Of a DNA stretch of 64,000 nt, positions 26,015 to 34,762 are shown one piece after another. The translations under genes and the position numbers were made by a program. The notes beneath the pieces are model-generated. The model was given only the letters and a program-made list of their open reading frames with translations, was not told where the DNA came from and did no database searches. The DNA comes from Propionibacteriaceae bacterium AM104-82 (GTDB lineage Bacteria > Actinomycetota > Actinomycetes > Propionibacteriales > Propionibacteriaceae), in contig JAQDQK010000012.1 in assembly GCA_027658995.1 (NCBI GenBank), forward strand, positions 1 to 64,000, written 5' to 3'. How positions within the stretch are numbered: position 1 is the stretch's first letter; every line of letters begins with the position of its first letter.

Positions 26015-27313
26015 ATGAGCCTCACCCGTCGCATCCTCTCCCTTGCCGTGCCCGCGTTCGCGGCGCTGCTTGCGCACCCGCTGATGCTGCTGGCCGACAC
26101 CTGGATCGTCGGGCGCCTCGGGACGGTGGAACTGGCGGGCCTGAGCATCGGAAGCGGCCTGCTGCTGACCGTGGTCGGCCTGTCGATCTTCCTTGCCTAC
26201 GGCTCGACGGCGGTCGTTGCCCGGTTCGTCGGCGCGGGCGACGCGCGGCGCGGCCTCGAGATGGGCGTCCAGGCGATGTGGGTCGCGGCGGCCATGGGGG
26301 CGCTGCTCGCGATCGCCATGTGGCCCCTCGCGCCCTGGCTGTCGACGGCGCTCGGCGCCGGGCCTGAGGTGCTGCCATACGCCGTCGACTACCTGCGCTG
26401 GTCGCTTCCCGGCCTGCCAGGCATGTTGGTGATGCTCGGCGCCACCGGAACCTTCCGCGGCCTCTCCGACGCGACCACGCCGCTGGTGATGTCGATCGCC
26501 GTCGCGGCGCTCAACCTGGTGCTGAACCTGGTCTTCGTCTTCGGTCTCGGGATGGGCATCGCGGGGGCCGCGCTCGGCACCGCGGTCGCCGAGACGGCGC
26601 TGGGGGCGACGGCCGCGTCGATCGTCGCCGTCAAGGCCCGGCGCCGCGGGGCACGCCTGGCGCCGGTGTGGGCGGACATGCTGCACAGCCTGAGCGTCGG
26701 ATTCCCGCTGTGGGTCCGCACGCTGCTGCTGCGGGCGGCGCTACTGCTGACCACCTATGTGGCCGCGGCCCAGGGAGCGGCGGCGCTGGCAGCGCACCAC
26801 ATCGCCATGAACGTGTGGAACCTGCTCGCCTACGCGCTCGACGCCCTGGCGATCGCCGGGCAGACCATCATCGCGACCGCGCTCGGGGCGGGCGACCGGG
26901 ACGAGGCTCGGGTCTTCACCACCAAGATGATCCGCTGGTCGATCGGCGCGGGCGTGCTGCTCGGGCTCGCGGCGATCGCGCTGCGCGGGCCGATCGCCGC
27001 CGCCTTCAGCACCGACGCCGACGTGCGCCGGATCGTCGGATACCTGCTGCTGGTGGCGGGCGGGACGCTCGGCCTCGCCGGCTACGTCTACCTGCTCGAC
27101 GGCGTGCTGATCGGCGCGGGCGACGGACCCTACCTGGCGAAGGCGGGCGCCATCAACCTGGCGGTGTACGCGCCGCTGGCCCTGATCGGGCTGACGCTGC
27201 CCCAGGGACTTCCCGCGCTGCTGTGGCTGTGGGGCGCCTTCACGCTCGGGTTCATGGGGGCCAGGGCCGTGACGCTAGGCGTCCGCGCCCACGGCGACCG
27301 CTGGCTCACCTGA
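26015..27313 (+). CDS. MATE family efflux transporter (DinF-like)
   Basis: A 432-residue multidrug/toxin extrusion antiporter with about 12 membrane segments in two bundles. The opening ILSLAVPAFAALLAHPLMLLADTWIVGRLG and the GLSDATTPL, HHIAMNVWNLLAYALDALAIAGQ segments are typical of the DinF branch. It exports organic cations using H+ or Na+. Its last 39 bp overlap, antisense, the 3' end of the DUF1772 gene on the other strand. Confidence 0.93.
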   Translation: MSLTRRILSLAVPAFAALLAHPLMLLADTWIVGRLGTVELAGLSIGSGLLLTVVGLSIFLAYGSTAVVARFVGAGDARRGLEMGVQAMWVAAAMGALLAIAMWPLAPWLSTALGAGPEVLPYAVDYLRWSLPGLPGMLVMLGATGTFRGLSDATTPLVMSIAVAALNLVLNLVFVFGLGMGIAGAALGTAVAETALGATAASIVAVKARRRGARLAPVWADMLHSLSVGFPLWVRTLLLRAALLLTTYVAAAQGAAALAAHHIAMNVWNLLAYALDALAIAGQTIIATALGAGDRDEARVFTTKMIRWSIGAGVLLGLAAIALRGPIAAAFSTDADVRRIVGYLLLVAGGTLGLAGYVYLLDGVLIGAGDGPYLAKAGAINLAVYAPLALIGLTLPQGLPALLWLWGAFTLGFMGARAVTLGVRAHGDRWLT

Positions 27314-27814
27314 GCGGTCGCGCCGGGAGCGGGGTTCCCTGCCCGCCAGCGCCACCGCGCAGGCCAGCGCCGCGAGCACGATGCCGCTGACGACGGTGCG
27401 CACCAGGTTCCAGACCTGCCAACTGCCCGAATAGCTCGACCAGACCTCCGCCGGGTCGTCCACCTCGACGGTGGCCAGCCAGTCGTTGAGCGGCAGGTTG
27501 AACGAGTTGGTCAGCAGCACGACGCCCAGCACGTAGACGACCGCCGCGGCCCCCGTGACGATCGCCGCCTTCCGCCTCCCCGACCACAGCAGCAGGCCGC
27601 CCCACACGAGGGCGACCACCGGGGTCAGGAAGAAGCCGGTGAAGAAGACGGGGTTGCGCACCGACTCGTTCATCGCGTTCATGGCGTCGATCGCCGCCTG
27701 CGGCGCCAACGTGTCCAACCCCCACAGCGTGGAGCACACCCACGCGTAGAAGAATCCGAAGGCCGCGCCCGCGAAGACCACCGGGACGACCCCCATCGCT
27801 TGCCATCTGTTCAT
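27275..27814 (-). CDS. DUF1772/anthrone oxygenase-family membrane protein
   Basis: A 179-residue protein with four membrane helices and the family features MNAMNESVRNPVFFTGFFLTP and NLPLNDWLA. DUF1772 includes anthrone oxygenases of fungal pathways, but bacterial members are uncharacterised. The ATG at 27814 has AGGAG 5 nt upstream. The 3' end overlaps the MATE gene's 3' end by 39 bp in antisense. The gene is divergent from a TetR regulator with a palindrome-rich spacer, so it is the likely target of that regulator. Confidence 0.8.
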   Translation of the reverse strand: MNRWQAMGVVPVVFAGAAFGFFYAWVCSTLWGLDTLAPQAAIDAMNAMNESVRNPVFFTGFFLTPVVALVWGGLLLWSGRRKAAIVTGAAAVVYVLGVVLLTNSFNLPLNDWLATVEVDDPAEVWSSYSGSWQVWNLVRTVVSGIVLAALACAVALAGREPRSRRDRSGEPAVAVGADA

Positions 27815-27833
27815 GACCACTCCTTAATTGAAC

Positions 27834-27870
27834 GTCTTGGTTTAATTAAATAATCGTACCTTGGAGTACA
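27834..27870. promoter_or_regulatory. AT-rich divergent promoter/operator region for DUF1772 gene and tetR
   Basis: The 68-bp spacer holds TTTAATTAAA (27841-27850), an exact palindrome, and an inverted GTAC pair (27856-27859 and 27866-27869) with a dyad-like centre. This AT content is unusual for the genome and the layout suits a TetR operator over both promoters. Base-level assignment is inference. Confidence 0.45.
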
Positions 27871-27882
27871 GTTCGTCAAGTG

Positions 27883-28515
27883 ATGGCACGAGGACGGCCC
27901 AGGGCCGACGAGGTCGACGCCCGCCGCGAGGCCATGCTGGACGCGGCGCTCGAGTTGCTGATCGACGACGGTCCGGAGGGGCTGACCGTCTCGGGGGTCG
28001 CGGAGCGGGCCGGGGCGTCGAAGGCGACGGTCTACACCTGGTTCGGCGGCCTCGAACCCCTGATATCGGCCGTCGTCGAGCGGGAGGCCGACGCCTCGGC
28101 CGAGGCGGTCAAGGCCGCGCTCGGCAGCACGGCCCCGCTGCGCGACACCTTGGAGGCTTACTGCCGCGCGCTGCTCGGCCTGTTGACCGGCCCCCGCTCG
28201 GTCGCGATGAACAGGACGGCGATGTCGTCTGCGGAACTCGCCCGCGTGCTGCTCGCCAGCGGCAGGCACCGCGTCGGGCCGCTCGTTGAGGACTACCTCG
28301 CGAAGCGGGCGGCCGACGGCGAGTTGCGCATCGACGATGTCGGCAACGCCTACCGCCTCCTGTACGGCCTCACGGTCCGCGACGCGCAGATCCGCGTGCT
28401 GCTGGGCGAGCCCGCGCCGGATGCCGACAGCATCCGGGCGACCGCAGCAGAGGCGGTCGACGTCTTTCTGGGTGTGTACGCACCGCACCGATCACCGGGT
28501 AGCGTCGTGGCATGA
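27883..28515 (+). CDS. TetR/AcrR family transcriptional regulator
   Basis: A 210-residue TetR protein with its N-terminal HTH at about residues 17-60 (LDAALELLIDDGPEGLTVSG, then VAERAGASKATVYTWF) and a C-terminal helical ligand domain. A basic tip MARGRPRADEVDARRE precedes the HTH. It is divergent from the DUF1772 gene, so autoregulation and control of that gene are likely. The ATG at 27883 is preceded directly by an in-frame GTG. The stop overlaps the start of the sugar dehydrogenase gene by 4 bp (ATGA), so both may be expressed together. Confidence 0.92.
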   Translation: MARGRPRADEVDARREAMLDAALELLIDDGPEGLTVSGVAERAGASKATVYTWFGGLEPLISAVVEREADASAEAVKAALGSTAPLRDTLEAYCRALLGLLTGPRSVAMNRTAMSSAELARVLLASGRHRVGPLVEDYLAKRAADGELRIDDVGNAYRLLYGLTVRDAQIRVLLGEPAPDADSIRATAAEAVDVFLGVYAPHRSPGSVVA

Positions 28516-29720
28516 GAGCACGAACCGTCGTCGCCCTGCTCGCCTCCGCCGCGCTCGCCGCTGGCTGCTCCGGCCCCGAGCAACAACCGAGCGCCCCGCA
28601 GACGACGGCAGCGACGGGCACCTCCTCCGCCGCGACGCCCTCGTCTTCGGGCTCCGGTTCCCCGGCGCCGACGACACCCGCGCCGAGCCCGATGCCGACG
28701 GACCACACGTTCGAGGTCGTCGAGCACGAGGCCTTCGACGAACCGTGGGCGATGGTCGCGCTGCCTGGCACCGACCTGCTCGCGATCACCGAGAAGGGCG
28801 GCGCCCTGAAGTTGCGCGGCCCCGACGGGGTCCGCGAGGTCAGCGGGACCCCGGAGGTCACCGTCACGACTCAGGGTGGCTTCGGCGACATCATCGCCGG
28901 CCCCACCTTCGAGACCGACGGCACGGTCTACCTGAGTTGGGTCGAGGGCTCGGGCGGGTCCAGCGGCGCGGTGGTCGCCAAGGCTCGACTCGACGTGGAC
29001 GCGGCGGCCCTCACCGACATCACGAAGATCTGGGAGCAGACCCCCAAGATCGACGGCGGCGGCCACTACTCGCACCGGCTCGCCATCCACGACGACCTCC
29101 TCTACCTGAGCTCGGGAGACCGGCAGCAGTTCTCCCCTGCGCAGGAGTTCGACTCGAACCTCGGCAAGATCCTGCGCCTGACGCTCGACGGCCAGCCCGC
29201 GCCGGGCAACCCGTTCCAGGAGGACATCCCCGTCTCGCAGCAGTTCTGGACCATCGGCCACCGCAATCCGCTCGGCATCGCGTTCGACGCCGACGGAAGG
29301 CTCTGGTCAAGCGAGATGGGCCCCAAGGGCGGCGACGAGGTCAACCTCATCAAGCCGGGCCTCAACTACGGCTGGCCGGAGGCCTCCAACGGGTCGAACT
29401 ACGACGGATCTGACATCCCCGACCACGCGCAGGGAGACGGGTTCGAGCCGCCGAAGGTGTCCTGGAACCCGAGCGTCTCCCCTGGCTCGCTGATGATCTA
29501 CCAGGGCGATGCGTTCCCCGCCTGGCGCGGCGACGCGTTCATCGGGGCGCTCTCGGGCGAGGCGCTGATCCGGGTCGATCTGGACGGCGAGTCGGCCACG
29601 CTTGCCGACACCTGGCCGATGGGTGCTCGGATCCGCGAGGTGGAGCAGGGGCCCGACGGTGGGATCTGGCTGCTGCAGGACGGCGCAGGCGGCAAGCTCC
29701 TGGAACTGCGCGGCGCCTAA
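28512..29720 (+). CDS. PQQ-dependent sugar dehydrogenase-type lipoprotein (glucose/sorbosone dehydrogenase family)
   Basis: A 402-residue exported six-bladed beta-propeller. The signal peptide ends in the lipobox LAAGC (Cys19), followed by a Thr/Ser/Pro-rich linker to about residue 60. The catalytic domain has the GSDH opening PWAMVALPGTDLLAITEKGG, HYSHRLAIHDDLLYLSSGDR, IGHRNPLGIAFDADGRLWSS, MGPKGGDEVN and LIKPGLNYGWPEASNG. Such proteins (soluble glucose or aldose dehydrogenases) use PQQ and Ca2+ to oxidise sugars on the cell surface; no pqq synthesis genes are here, so the cofactor may be scavenged or the enzyme may not use it. A hairpin at 29721-29759 follows directly. Confidence 0.9.
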   Translation: MRARTVVALLASAALAAGCSGPEQQPSAPQTTAATGTSSAATPSSSGSGSPAPTTPAPSPMPTDHTFEVVEHEAFDEPWAMVALPGTDLLAITEKGGALKLRGPDGVREVSGTPEVTVTTQGGFGDIIAGPTFETDGTVYLSWVEGSGGSSGAVVAKARLDVDAAALTDITKIWEQTPKIDGGGHYSHRLAIHDDLLYLSSGDRQQFSPAQEFDSNLGKILRLTLDGQPAPGNPFQEDIPVSQQFWTIGHRNPLGIAFDADGRLWSSEMGPKGGDEVNLIKPGLNYGWPEASNGSNYDGSDIPDHAQGDGFEPPKVSWNPSVSPGSLMIYQGDAFPAWRGDAFIGALSGEALIRVDLDGESATLADTWPMGARIREVEQGPDGGIWLLQDGAGGKLLELRGA

Positions 29721-29759
29721 CGTCGGCCGGGATGCCCCCCAAATCCATCCCGACCGACG
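29721..29759 (+). terminator. Terminator hairpin after the sugar dehydrogenase
   Basis: CGTCGGCCGGGATG (29721-29734) pairs with CATCCCGACCGACG (29746-29759), with one G-U-type mismatch, directly after the stop codon. There is no clear T-run. Confidence 0.65.
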
Positions 29760-29881
29760 CGTGAGCCGGCCCAGGCCGACCCACGCGCCCCAGCCAGCCG
29801 GCCGGTGTACTGCGGCCTCGCTATGGATCAACCAGGTCTGAGTACCACCCCACGGTAGGCGCGCACCGACCCAACATCCAG

Positions 29882-29939
29882 CCGTACGGTGTACGAGTCC
29901 GTACGGGTAACGGCCACTTGGTGACCGCGCGCCGTACGG
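29882..29939. promoter_or_regulatory. Three copies of the 8-bp palindrome CCGTACGG upstream of the STAND gene
   Basis: CCGTACGG occurs at 29882-29889, 29899-29906 and 29932-29939, with starts 17 and 33 bp apart, in the 60 bp ending 27 bp before the start of the STAND protein. The third copy is closest to the gene. Repeated short palindromes in helical register suggest cooperative binding, possibly by the protein's own HTH domain. Spacer 29760-29881 shows nothing else I can assign. Confidence 0.65.
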
Positions 29940-29966
29940 AACCGGCAGGGGTGGTTAGCTGCCTTC

Positions 29967-32900
29967 ATGCAGTCACCTGGCTCACGCGAGGAATTGGTCG
30001 CGCTGCTAGCCAAGGCTCGGAAGGCGCGCGGCATCTCGATCCGCCGCGCCTCGACGCTGGTGGCGCTGCCCGCCTCGACCGTACAGGGATGGTTCGAGGG
30101 CAAGCATCTGCCGACGCACGCCCTCACCCCGAAGTTCCTGGAACTGCTCGGCCACCTGGGCCTGACGGCCGACGATGACGCCGAGGAGCGCTGGCTCGGC
30201 ACCATCGCCGCGCTCCGGACGATGCGCACGATCGCGGAGACGCCGTACGCCGGGCTCGGTCCGTACACCCCGGACCAGGCGAACCTGTATTTCGGCCGGG
30301 AGCAGTCGCTGCGCAAGCTCGTCGAGGCCTGCCTCCGTCCGACGCAGGACGACGCGGCGCGCGTGGTCTTCCTGCTCGGGGAGTCCGGGTCGGGCAAGAC
30401 CTCGCTCCTGGCGGCGGGGCTGATCGGCGGCGAGACGGCCCCGGGCGGGGCCCTGCACCATCTCAAGCCGATGCGGATCGGCCCAGGCGACATCGCCACC
30501 ATGAAGGTGCCGACCGCCCCGACCCTCCTGGTGGTCGACCAGTTCGAGGACCTCGACCGGCTCGACTCCGCGGCACAGCGCGAGGCGATGGCTCGACTCA
30601 GCGCGCTGCCTGCGAGCGTGGTGTGCGTCATCGGACTGCGGGCCGACGCGATCGGGCTTGCGATGCGCGACGAGTGGCTCTCGCGCGACCTGAGCAGCCC
30701 CGTCGTGCTTGGCCCCGTCTCCCAGGAGTGCTACGTCCGCATCATCGAGCAACCGTCGCTCAGGCACGGGCGGAGTGTCTCCCCCGAACTCACGCAACTG
30801 CTGCTGCGCGACATCAAGGCATACGGCGAACCGGCCGCGGGCGTGGTGCTCCCGCTGCTGTCCAGCGTGCTGCGCCGCTGCTGGGAGAACTCCTCCGGTG
30901 GGGTCCTGACGCCCGCCGACTACTTCACCACCGGCGGGCTGTGGTCGGCGCTCAACCGCGAGGCCGACTCCATCTACGAGTCGTTCAGCCCCGCTCAGCA
31001 GGAGACCGCGCGTCGCCTGCTTCTCTCGCTGCTCAACGTCGACGGCACCGCGGCGCTGCGCCGCCGGATCCCCGTCGCGGCGCTCACGCCCGAGATGGCC
31101 TCCGTCGCGGAGCCGTTCGTCGCCTCCCGCATCCTGCTGCGCATCGACGAGCAGTTGGAGGTGGCCCACGACGCGCTGCTGCTGCACTGGCGCCGCCTGG
31201 CGGAATGGGTCGAGGGTGCGCAGGCGACGCTGCTGCTCGGGCGCCGCATCCACCTCGCGGCGCAACTCTGGGACGAGGGAGGCCGCACCAGGGACGCCCT
31301 GATGCCCGCGGAGGCGCAACTGTGGCGGGCATGGGCCGACTCGGACGAGGCGACGGTGCTCTCGCGCGCCGAGCACGACTTCATCGACGCCAGTTGCGCC
31401 GAGGGCGAGGCCGCCCTCGTCGAGCAGCGCCACACCATCTCGCGGATCCGCAGGCGCCAGAACATCGCGCTCGTCGCAGGCGGCCTCGCCGTGGCGATGG
31501 CTGTCGCCGCCGTCTTCGCATCGTTCCGCTCCGAGGACTACCGACGCCAGGGCGAGGCGACCACCCGGGCCGCCCAGTCGCGCCAGATCGCGCTGATCAG
31601 CGACGAGGTCCGCTCCACGTCGGCCAACCTGGCCGGCCAGTTGAGCGTCGCCGCGTATGCGCTCGACGACAACGTCCAGACCCGCTCGAGCGTGCTCACC
31701 TCTGCCGCCGCAGGGGTGCCCGCCCGGGCGACCGGTCCGACGGGCAACACCATGGTGGCAGTGAGCGCAGACGCGCGGCTCATCGTGCGGGCCGCCAGCG
31801 ATGGCGTGATCAGCATCTGGCGCGACGGCACGCTGACCCCCGCCCCGACCACCGTGCACAGCGACGGGGCGCAACTGTTCGCGCTGTCGCTTCGCCAGAG
31901 CGGGGGAAGCGACCAGGTGATCGTCGGCGGGCAGCGGACCGCCGCGGTGTGGGACATCACGGACAAGCCGCGCAAGCTCACCGAGTTCGGCGCCGACACC
32001 GTCGGCTACAGCGCCTCCTGGCAGGGCGACGTCGCGATGGTCGGGACCCTGGAGGGCACCGTCCGCCGCGTCGACCTGTCCGACCCGGAGACCCCCAAGC
32101 GGTTGCCCGACCTCACCATCGGCGCCGAGACCGCAGTCACCGGACTGGCGTCCAACGACCGCTTCGTCCTTGCTGGCGGCCGCCGCGACCGGATCGAGGT
32201 GTTCGACCGCTCGGGCGCGGCGCTGGCGCCGCTGAGCATCTCAGGCACCGTGCTCGGCATGGCCGCCTCCCCCGACGGCGACCAGTTCGTGGCCGGTTCG
32301 ACGGCGCGGGAGGCGACGCTCTGGGACGGCGCGACGCTGCGGCGACTGCTGACGGTGCCGACCTCCTCGGTGGTGAACTCGGTCGCGCACCTGGGCGACT
32401 CGCTGCTGGTCGCGGGCGCCTTCGGGGCCGTCGAGGAGTACGACACCACGGGCGGCCTGCTCGGCACCTTCCCCGGCCGCAGCACCGTCACGAGCGTCAG
32501 CGGGAGCGGCGCCAGCGTCGTGGCGGGCTCGAGCGAGGGCGAGACGAGCCAGTGGGGCCGACCCGACCTCGGCGCGATCCTCAACTCGCCAGAGGGCGTC
32601 ATCCACTACGACGTGATCCGCAGCGACGCCGGGCTGCTGATCGGCACCGACGGCGGGGCCGTCATGATGACGGACACGCCCCGCGGCTGGGAACCGATCC
32701 CGATCGAACCGGCCCCAGGGGGCGCGCGCTACAACGCCTACTACGCCATCGACGCCGCGGGTGAGAGGCTCGTCAACCAGACCGACGCGGGGGAACTCGT
32801 CACGCTGACGCTGCGCGACGGCACCTACCGCGTGACGGGTACCCAACCGATGCCGACCGGCCTGGTCGACATCCAACTCTCCCCGGACGGGAACCTGCTG

Positions 32901-33581
32901 GCGGTCGGCTACCGGGGCCAGGCAGGCTACCGGCTGTACCGGGCCGACCAGCACGGCTGGTCGGAGGTGGAGCGCCTGGACGGATGGCCGAGTTCGTCCT
33001 CGTTCAACGCGGACGGCACGATGTTCGCCTGCATGACCCACGACGGCAAGGGCTTCAACCTGTGGCAGGTCGACGGCGAGACTCCCCGGCTGGTCTCGAC
33101 GAGTCCCTCCGACCGCGACACCGTTCCGATCAGCTTCAGCTTCGCCCCTGACGGCGCCCTGGCGATCGGTGACGACGCGGGCATCGTCGCCATCTATGAC
33201 CTCGCCGAGCCAAGCTCCCCGCGCAGGACGGCGCTGCTGGGCGACGCCAGATCCTCGCTGTCGCAGTTGCAGTTCTCCGAGGACGGTGGCCAACTGCTGG
33301 CGGCGTCGAGGTCGGGCGACCTGTGGGTGTGGCAGCGCGGCCAGCGGGACTGGACGCTCAACCTGATGCTGCGCCCCGGAGGCGACATGGTCACCGGTGT
33401 CGACACGTTCGCGGGCAAGTTCGTGATGTCTCTGGACGACGGCCGCACCGTCGCATGGGAGGACGACCCGGTGGTCGCCCGCGGCCAACTGTGCGCGGGC
33501 TTCGGCGCGCCGCTGACCGAGGAGGAGTGGCAGCGCCTGGTGCCCGGGGTGGCATTCATCGACGGCTGCAAGCCCCGCTGA
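29967..33581 (+). CDS. HTH - nSTAND1 NTPase - transmembrane - beta-propeller protein
   Basis: A 1204-residue multidomain protein. Residues 1-75 are an XRE-like HTH (KARGISIRRASTLVALPAST, then VQGWFEGKHLPT). The STAND module begins with PYAGLGPYTPDQANLYFGRE (93-111), has Walker A GESGSGKTS (138-146) and Walker B TLLVVDQFEDL (186-196), then helical regions to about 480. A single membrane helix follows (about 498-520). Residues about 570-1204 are a WD40-like beta-propeller with repeats of the form LxxSPDGxxxAxG. STAND NTPases act as ATP-driven switches that oligomerise when the sensor domain binds a ligand; related actinobacterial proteins are annotated as signalling or defence switches. Here the DNA-binding, switch and sensor parts are in one chain split by a membrane helix. 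It stands alone; the effector is unknown. Confidence 0.88.
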   Translation: MQSPGSREELVALLAKARKARGISIRRASTLVALPASTVQGWFEGKHLPTHALTPKFLELLGHLGLTADDDAEERWLGTIAALRTMRTIAETPYAGLGPYTPDQANLYFGREQSLRKLVEACLRPTQDDAARVVFLLGESGSGKTSLLAAGLIGGETAPGGALHHLKPMRIGPGDIATMKVPTAPTLLVVDQFEDLDRLDSAAQREAMARLSALPASVVCVIGLRADAIGLAMRDEWLSRDLSSPVVLGPVSQECYVRIIEQPSLRHGRSVSPELTQLLLRDIKAYGEPAAGVVLPLLSSVLRRCWENSSGGVLTPADYFTTGGLWSALNREADSIYESFSPAQQETARRLLLSLLNVDGTAALRRRIPVAALTPEMASVAEPFVASRILLRIDEQLEVAHDALLLHWRRLAEWVEGAQATLLLGRRIHLAAQLWDEGGRTRDALMPAEAQLWRAWADSDEATVLSRAEHDFIDASCAEGEAALVEQRHTISRIRRRQNIALVAGGLAVAMAVAAVFASFRSEDYRRQGEATTRAAQSRQIALISDEVRSTSANLAGQLSVAAYALDDNVQTRSSVLTSAAAGVPARATGPTGNTMVAVSADARLIVRAASDGVISIWRDGTLTPAPTTVHSDGAQLFALSLRQSGGSDQVIVGGQRTAAVWDITDKPRKLTEFGADTVGYSASWQGDVAMVGTLEGTVRRVDLSDPETPKRLPDLTIGAETAVTGLASNDRFVLAGGRRDRIEVFDRSGAALAPLSISGTVLGMAASPDGDQFVAGSTAREATLWDGATLRRLLTVPTSSVVNSVAHLGDSLLVAGAFGAVEEYDTTGGLLGTFPGRSTVTSVSGSGASVVAGSSEGETSQWGRPDLGAILNSPEGVIHYDVIRSDAGLLIGTDGGAVMMTDTPRGWEPIPIEPAPGGARYNAYYAIDAAGERLVNQTDAGELVTLTLRDGTYRVTGTQPMPTGLVDIQLSPDGNLLAVGYRGQAGYRLYRADQHGWSEVERLDGWPSSSSFNADGTMFACMTHDGKGFNLWQVDGETPRLVSTSPSDRDTVPISFSFAPDGALAIGDDAGIVAIYDLAEPSSPRRTALLGDARSSLSQLQFSEDGGQLLAASRSGDLWVWQRGQRDWTLNLMLRPGGDMVTGVDTFAGKFVMSLDDGRTVAWEDDPVVARGQLCAGFGAPLTEEEWQRLVPGVAFIDGCKPR

Positions 33582-33670
33582 CGGCGGCGTCCCCGCTCGT
33601 CAATGGGCCGAAACGACCCCGGGGCGCGGATCGGCGCGGTAGTTTCCTCAGCAGAACAGGAGGTTCACCG

Positions 33671-34024
33671 ATGGCCTACGAGATCGCGATCTTCGACGCC
33701 GCCGCCGCACCAAAGGTCGACGACGACGAGTTCCTTGCGTGGTACACCGCACAGTTGACCCCAGACGACGACCCGGACATCGGGACCGTCGGCATGAGGA
33801 TCTGGTTCTCAGACTTCTCGCAGGACTTTCCGGCCACCGACGGCCCCTACGCCGACGCGGAGGACGGGACGACCCGCTACGAGTTCGGCAGGACCGTGAC
33901 GCGCGCCTTCTGCCCCGACGGCGACGCCAGGAAGGCGGCCGCCGACGCCCACGCGCTCGCGGGCAAGAACTCGGTCGGGTACTTCAACCCCAACCCGGGC
34001 GACCTGCGCCTGTTCTTCCCTTAG
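33671..34024 (+). CDS. Hypothetical small acidic protein
   Basis: A 117-residue protein, strongly acidic in its first half (VDDDEFLAWY, TPDDDPDIG), with an FFP terminus and a probable alpha/beta fold (MAYEIAIFDAAAAP). I do not recognise the family; the pattern recalls small cytosolic proteins of unknown function that sit near polymorphic-toxin or phage genes, but nothing here proves it. AGGAGG 7 nt before ATG 33671 fixes the start. Its stop (TAG 34022-34024) overlaps the stop of the convergent DUF1707 gene, with no room for a terminator. Confidence 0.7.
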   Translation: MAYEIAIFDAAAAPKVDDDEFLAWYTAQLTPDDDPDIGTVGMRIWFSDFSQDFPATDGPYADAEDGTTRYEFGRTVTRAFCPDGDARKAAADAHALAGKNSVGYFNPNPGDLRLFFP

Positions 34025-34680
34025 GAGCCCAGTTCGCGGTTCATGGCCCGCACGGTCATGGTGGCCGTGTAGAGGTCGGCCCCGGTGAGTTGCCGGTAGC
34101 GCCTGATCGCGGCGACCTCGCCCGCGCTCTGCAGCGCGAGGATCACCTCGTCGCGCTCGGAATAGGTCAGCGGGCGCGGCGGCGCGGCGGGGGCCTGCGT
34201 CACCTGGCGGCGTTGGTTGAGGCTCGGCCAGATCACCCACAGCCAGATGGCCATCGCGGGAACCAGGAACCACAGCCGTCCGCTCGCCCCGCCCGCGATG
34301 ACGACGGCGATGATCAGCATCCACCACTGCGCGAACCAGGGGCGGACCGCCTCCGCGGGCTGCACGTCCCGGCCCTGGTCGCCCCAGGTCGCGGGCGTCG
34401 AGGGCGTCGCGCCGTAGTCGGCGTCGAGGCCGTAGGGGTCGTTGTAGGGGGTTGCGCCGTAGCTGGGCGCGCTCCCGTACTCGTACGGGGACGGGCCGCT
34501 GCCTGGCAGGTCGTAGAACAGGGCGCTCAACTCGGAGCCGGTCTTGGCCTCGAGGGCCTTGCCCATCCGGTCGTTGAACTCCTCGGTGCTGAGCCGGCCG
34601 GCGGCGTGATGGTTCTGCAACTCCGTCACCGCAGCTTCGCGCTCCGAGTCACCAATGCGCATATTGTCGTCGCCAACCAT
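34021..34680 (-). CDS. DUF1707-domain membrane protein with L7/L12-like C-terminus
   Basis: A 219-residue protein in three parts. Residues about 7-60 are the DUF1707 domain (MRIGDSEREAAVTELQNHHA, then AGRLSTEEFNDRMGKALEAK), followed by a Tyr/Gly/Pro-rich linker (ADYGATPSTP). Two membrane segments lie at about 115-150. The C-terminal helix (YSERDEVILALQSAGEVAAI and RRYRQLTGADLYTATMTV) matches the ribosomal L7/L12-type helical motif. DUF1707 is a putative anchor/adaptor domain in actinobacteria. Start ATG 34680 is used; an internal ATG at 34662 begins the canonical MRIGD. Its 3' end overlaps the neighbouring convergent gene by 3-4 bp. Confidence 0.8.
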   Translation of the reverse strand: MVGDDNMRIGDSEREAAVTELQNHHAAGRLSTEEFNDRMGKALEAKTGSELSALFYDLPGSGPSPYEYGSAPSYGATPYNDPYGLDADYGATPSTPATWGDQGRDVQPAEAVRPWFAQWWMLIIAVVIAGGASGRLWFLVPAMAIWLWVIWPSLNQRRQVTQAPAAPPRPLTYSERDEVILALQSAGEVAAIRRYRQLTGADLYTATMTVRAMNRELGS

Positions 34681-34721
34681 TGCTCAAGCGTACCCGCAGC
34701 CGGTCCGGCAAGGACGCGCAA

Positions 34722-34747
34722 GGGCCCGCGGCGCGTGCCGCGGGCCC
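34722..34747 (-). terminator. Terminator of clpB
   Basis: GGGCCCGCGGC (34722-34732) and GCCGCGGGCCC (34737-34747) form a perfect 11-bp stem with loop GCGT, 15 bp after the clpB stop. Confidence 0.8.
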
Positions 34748-34762
34748 ATCTGCCTGTCGGAC

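Noticed and set aside
25952..26686. N-terminal extension of the spermidine synthase-like protein back to 26686
   Set aside because: The added 245 residues are a shadow of the MATE gene on the other strand; the ATG at 25951 starts the recognisable protein.
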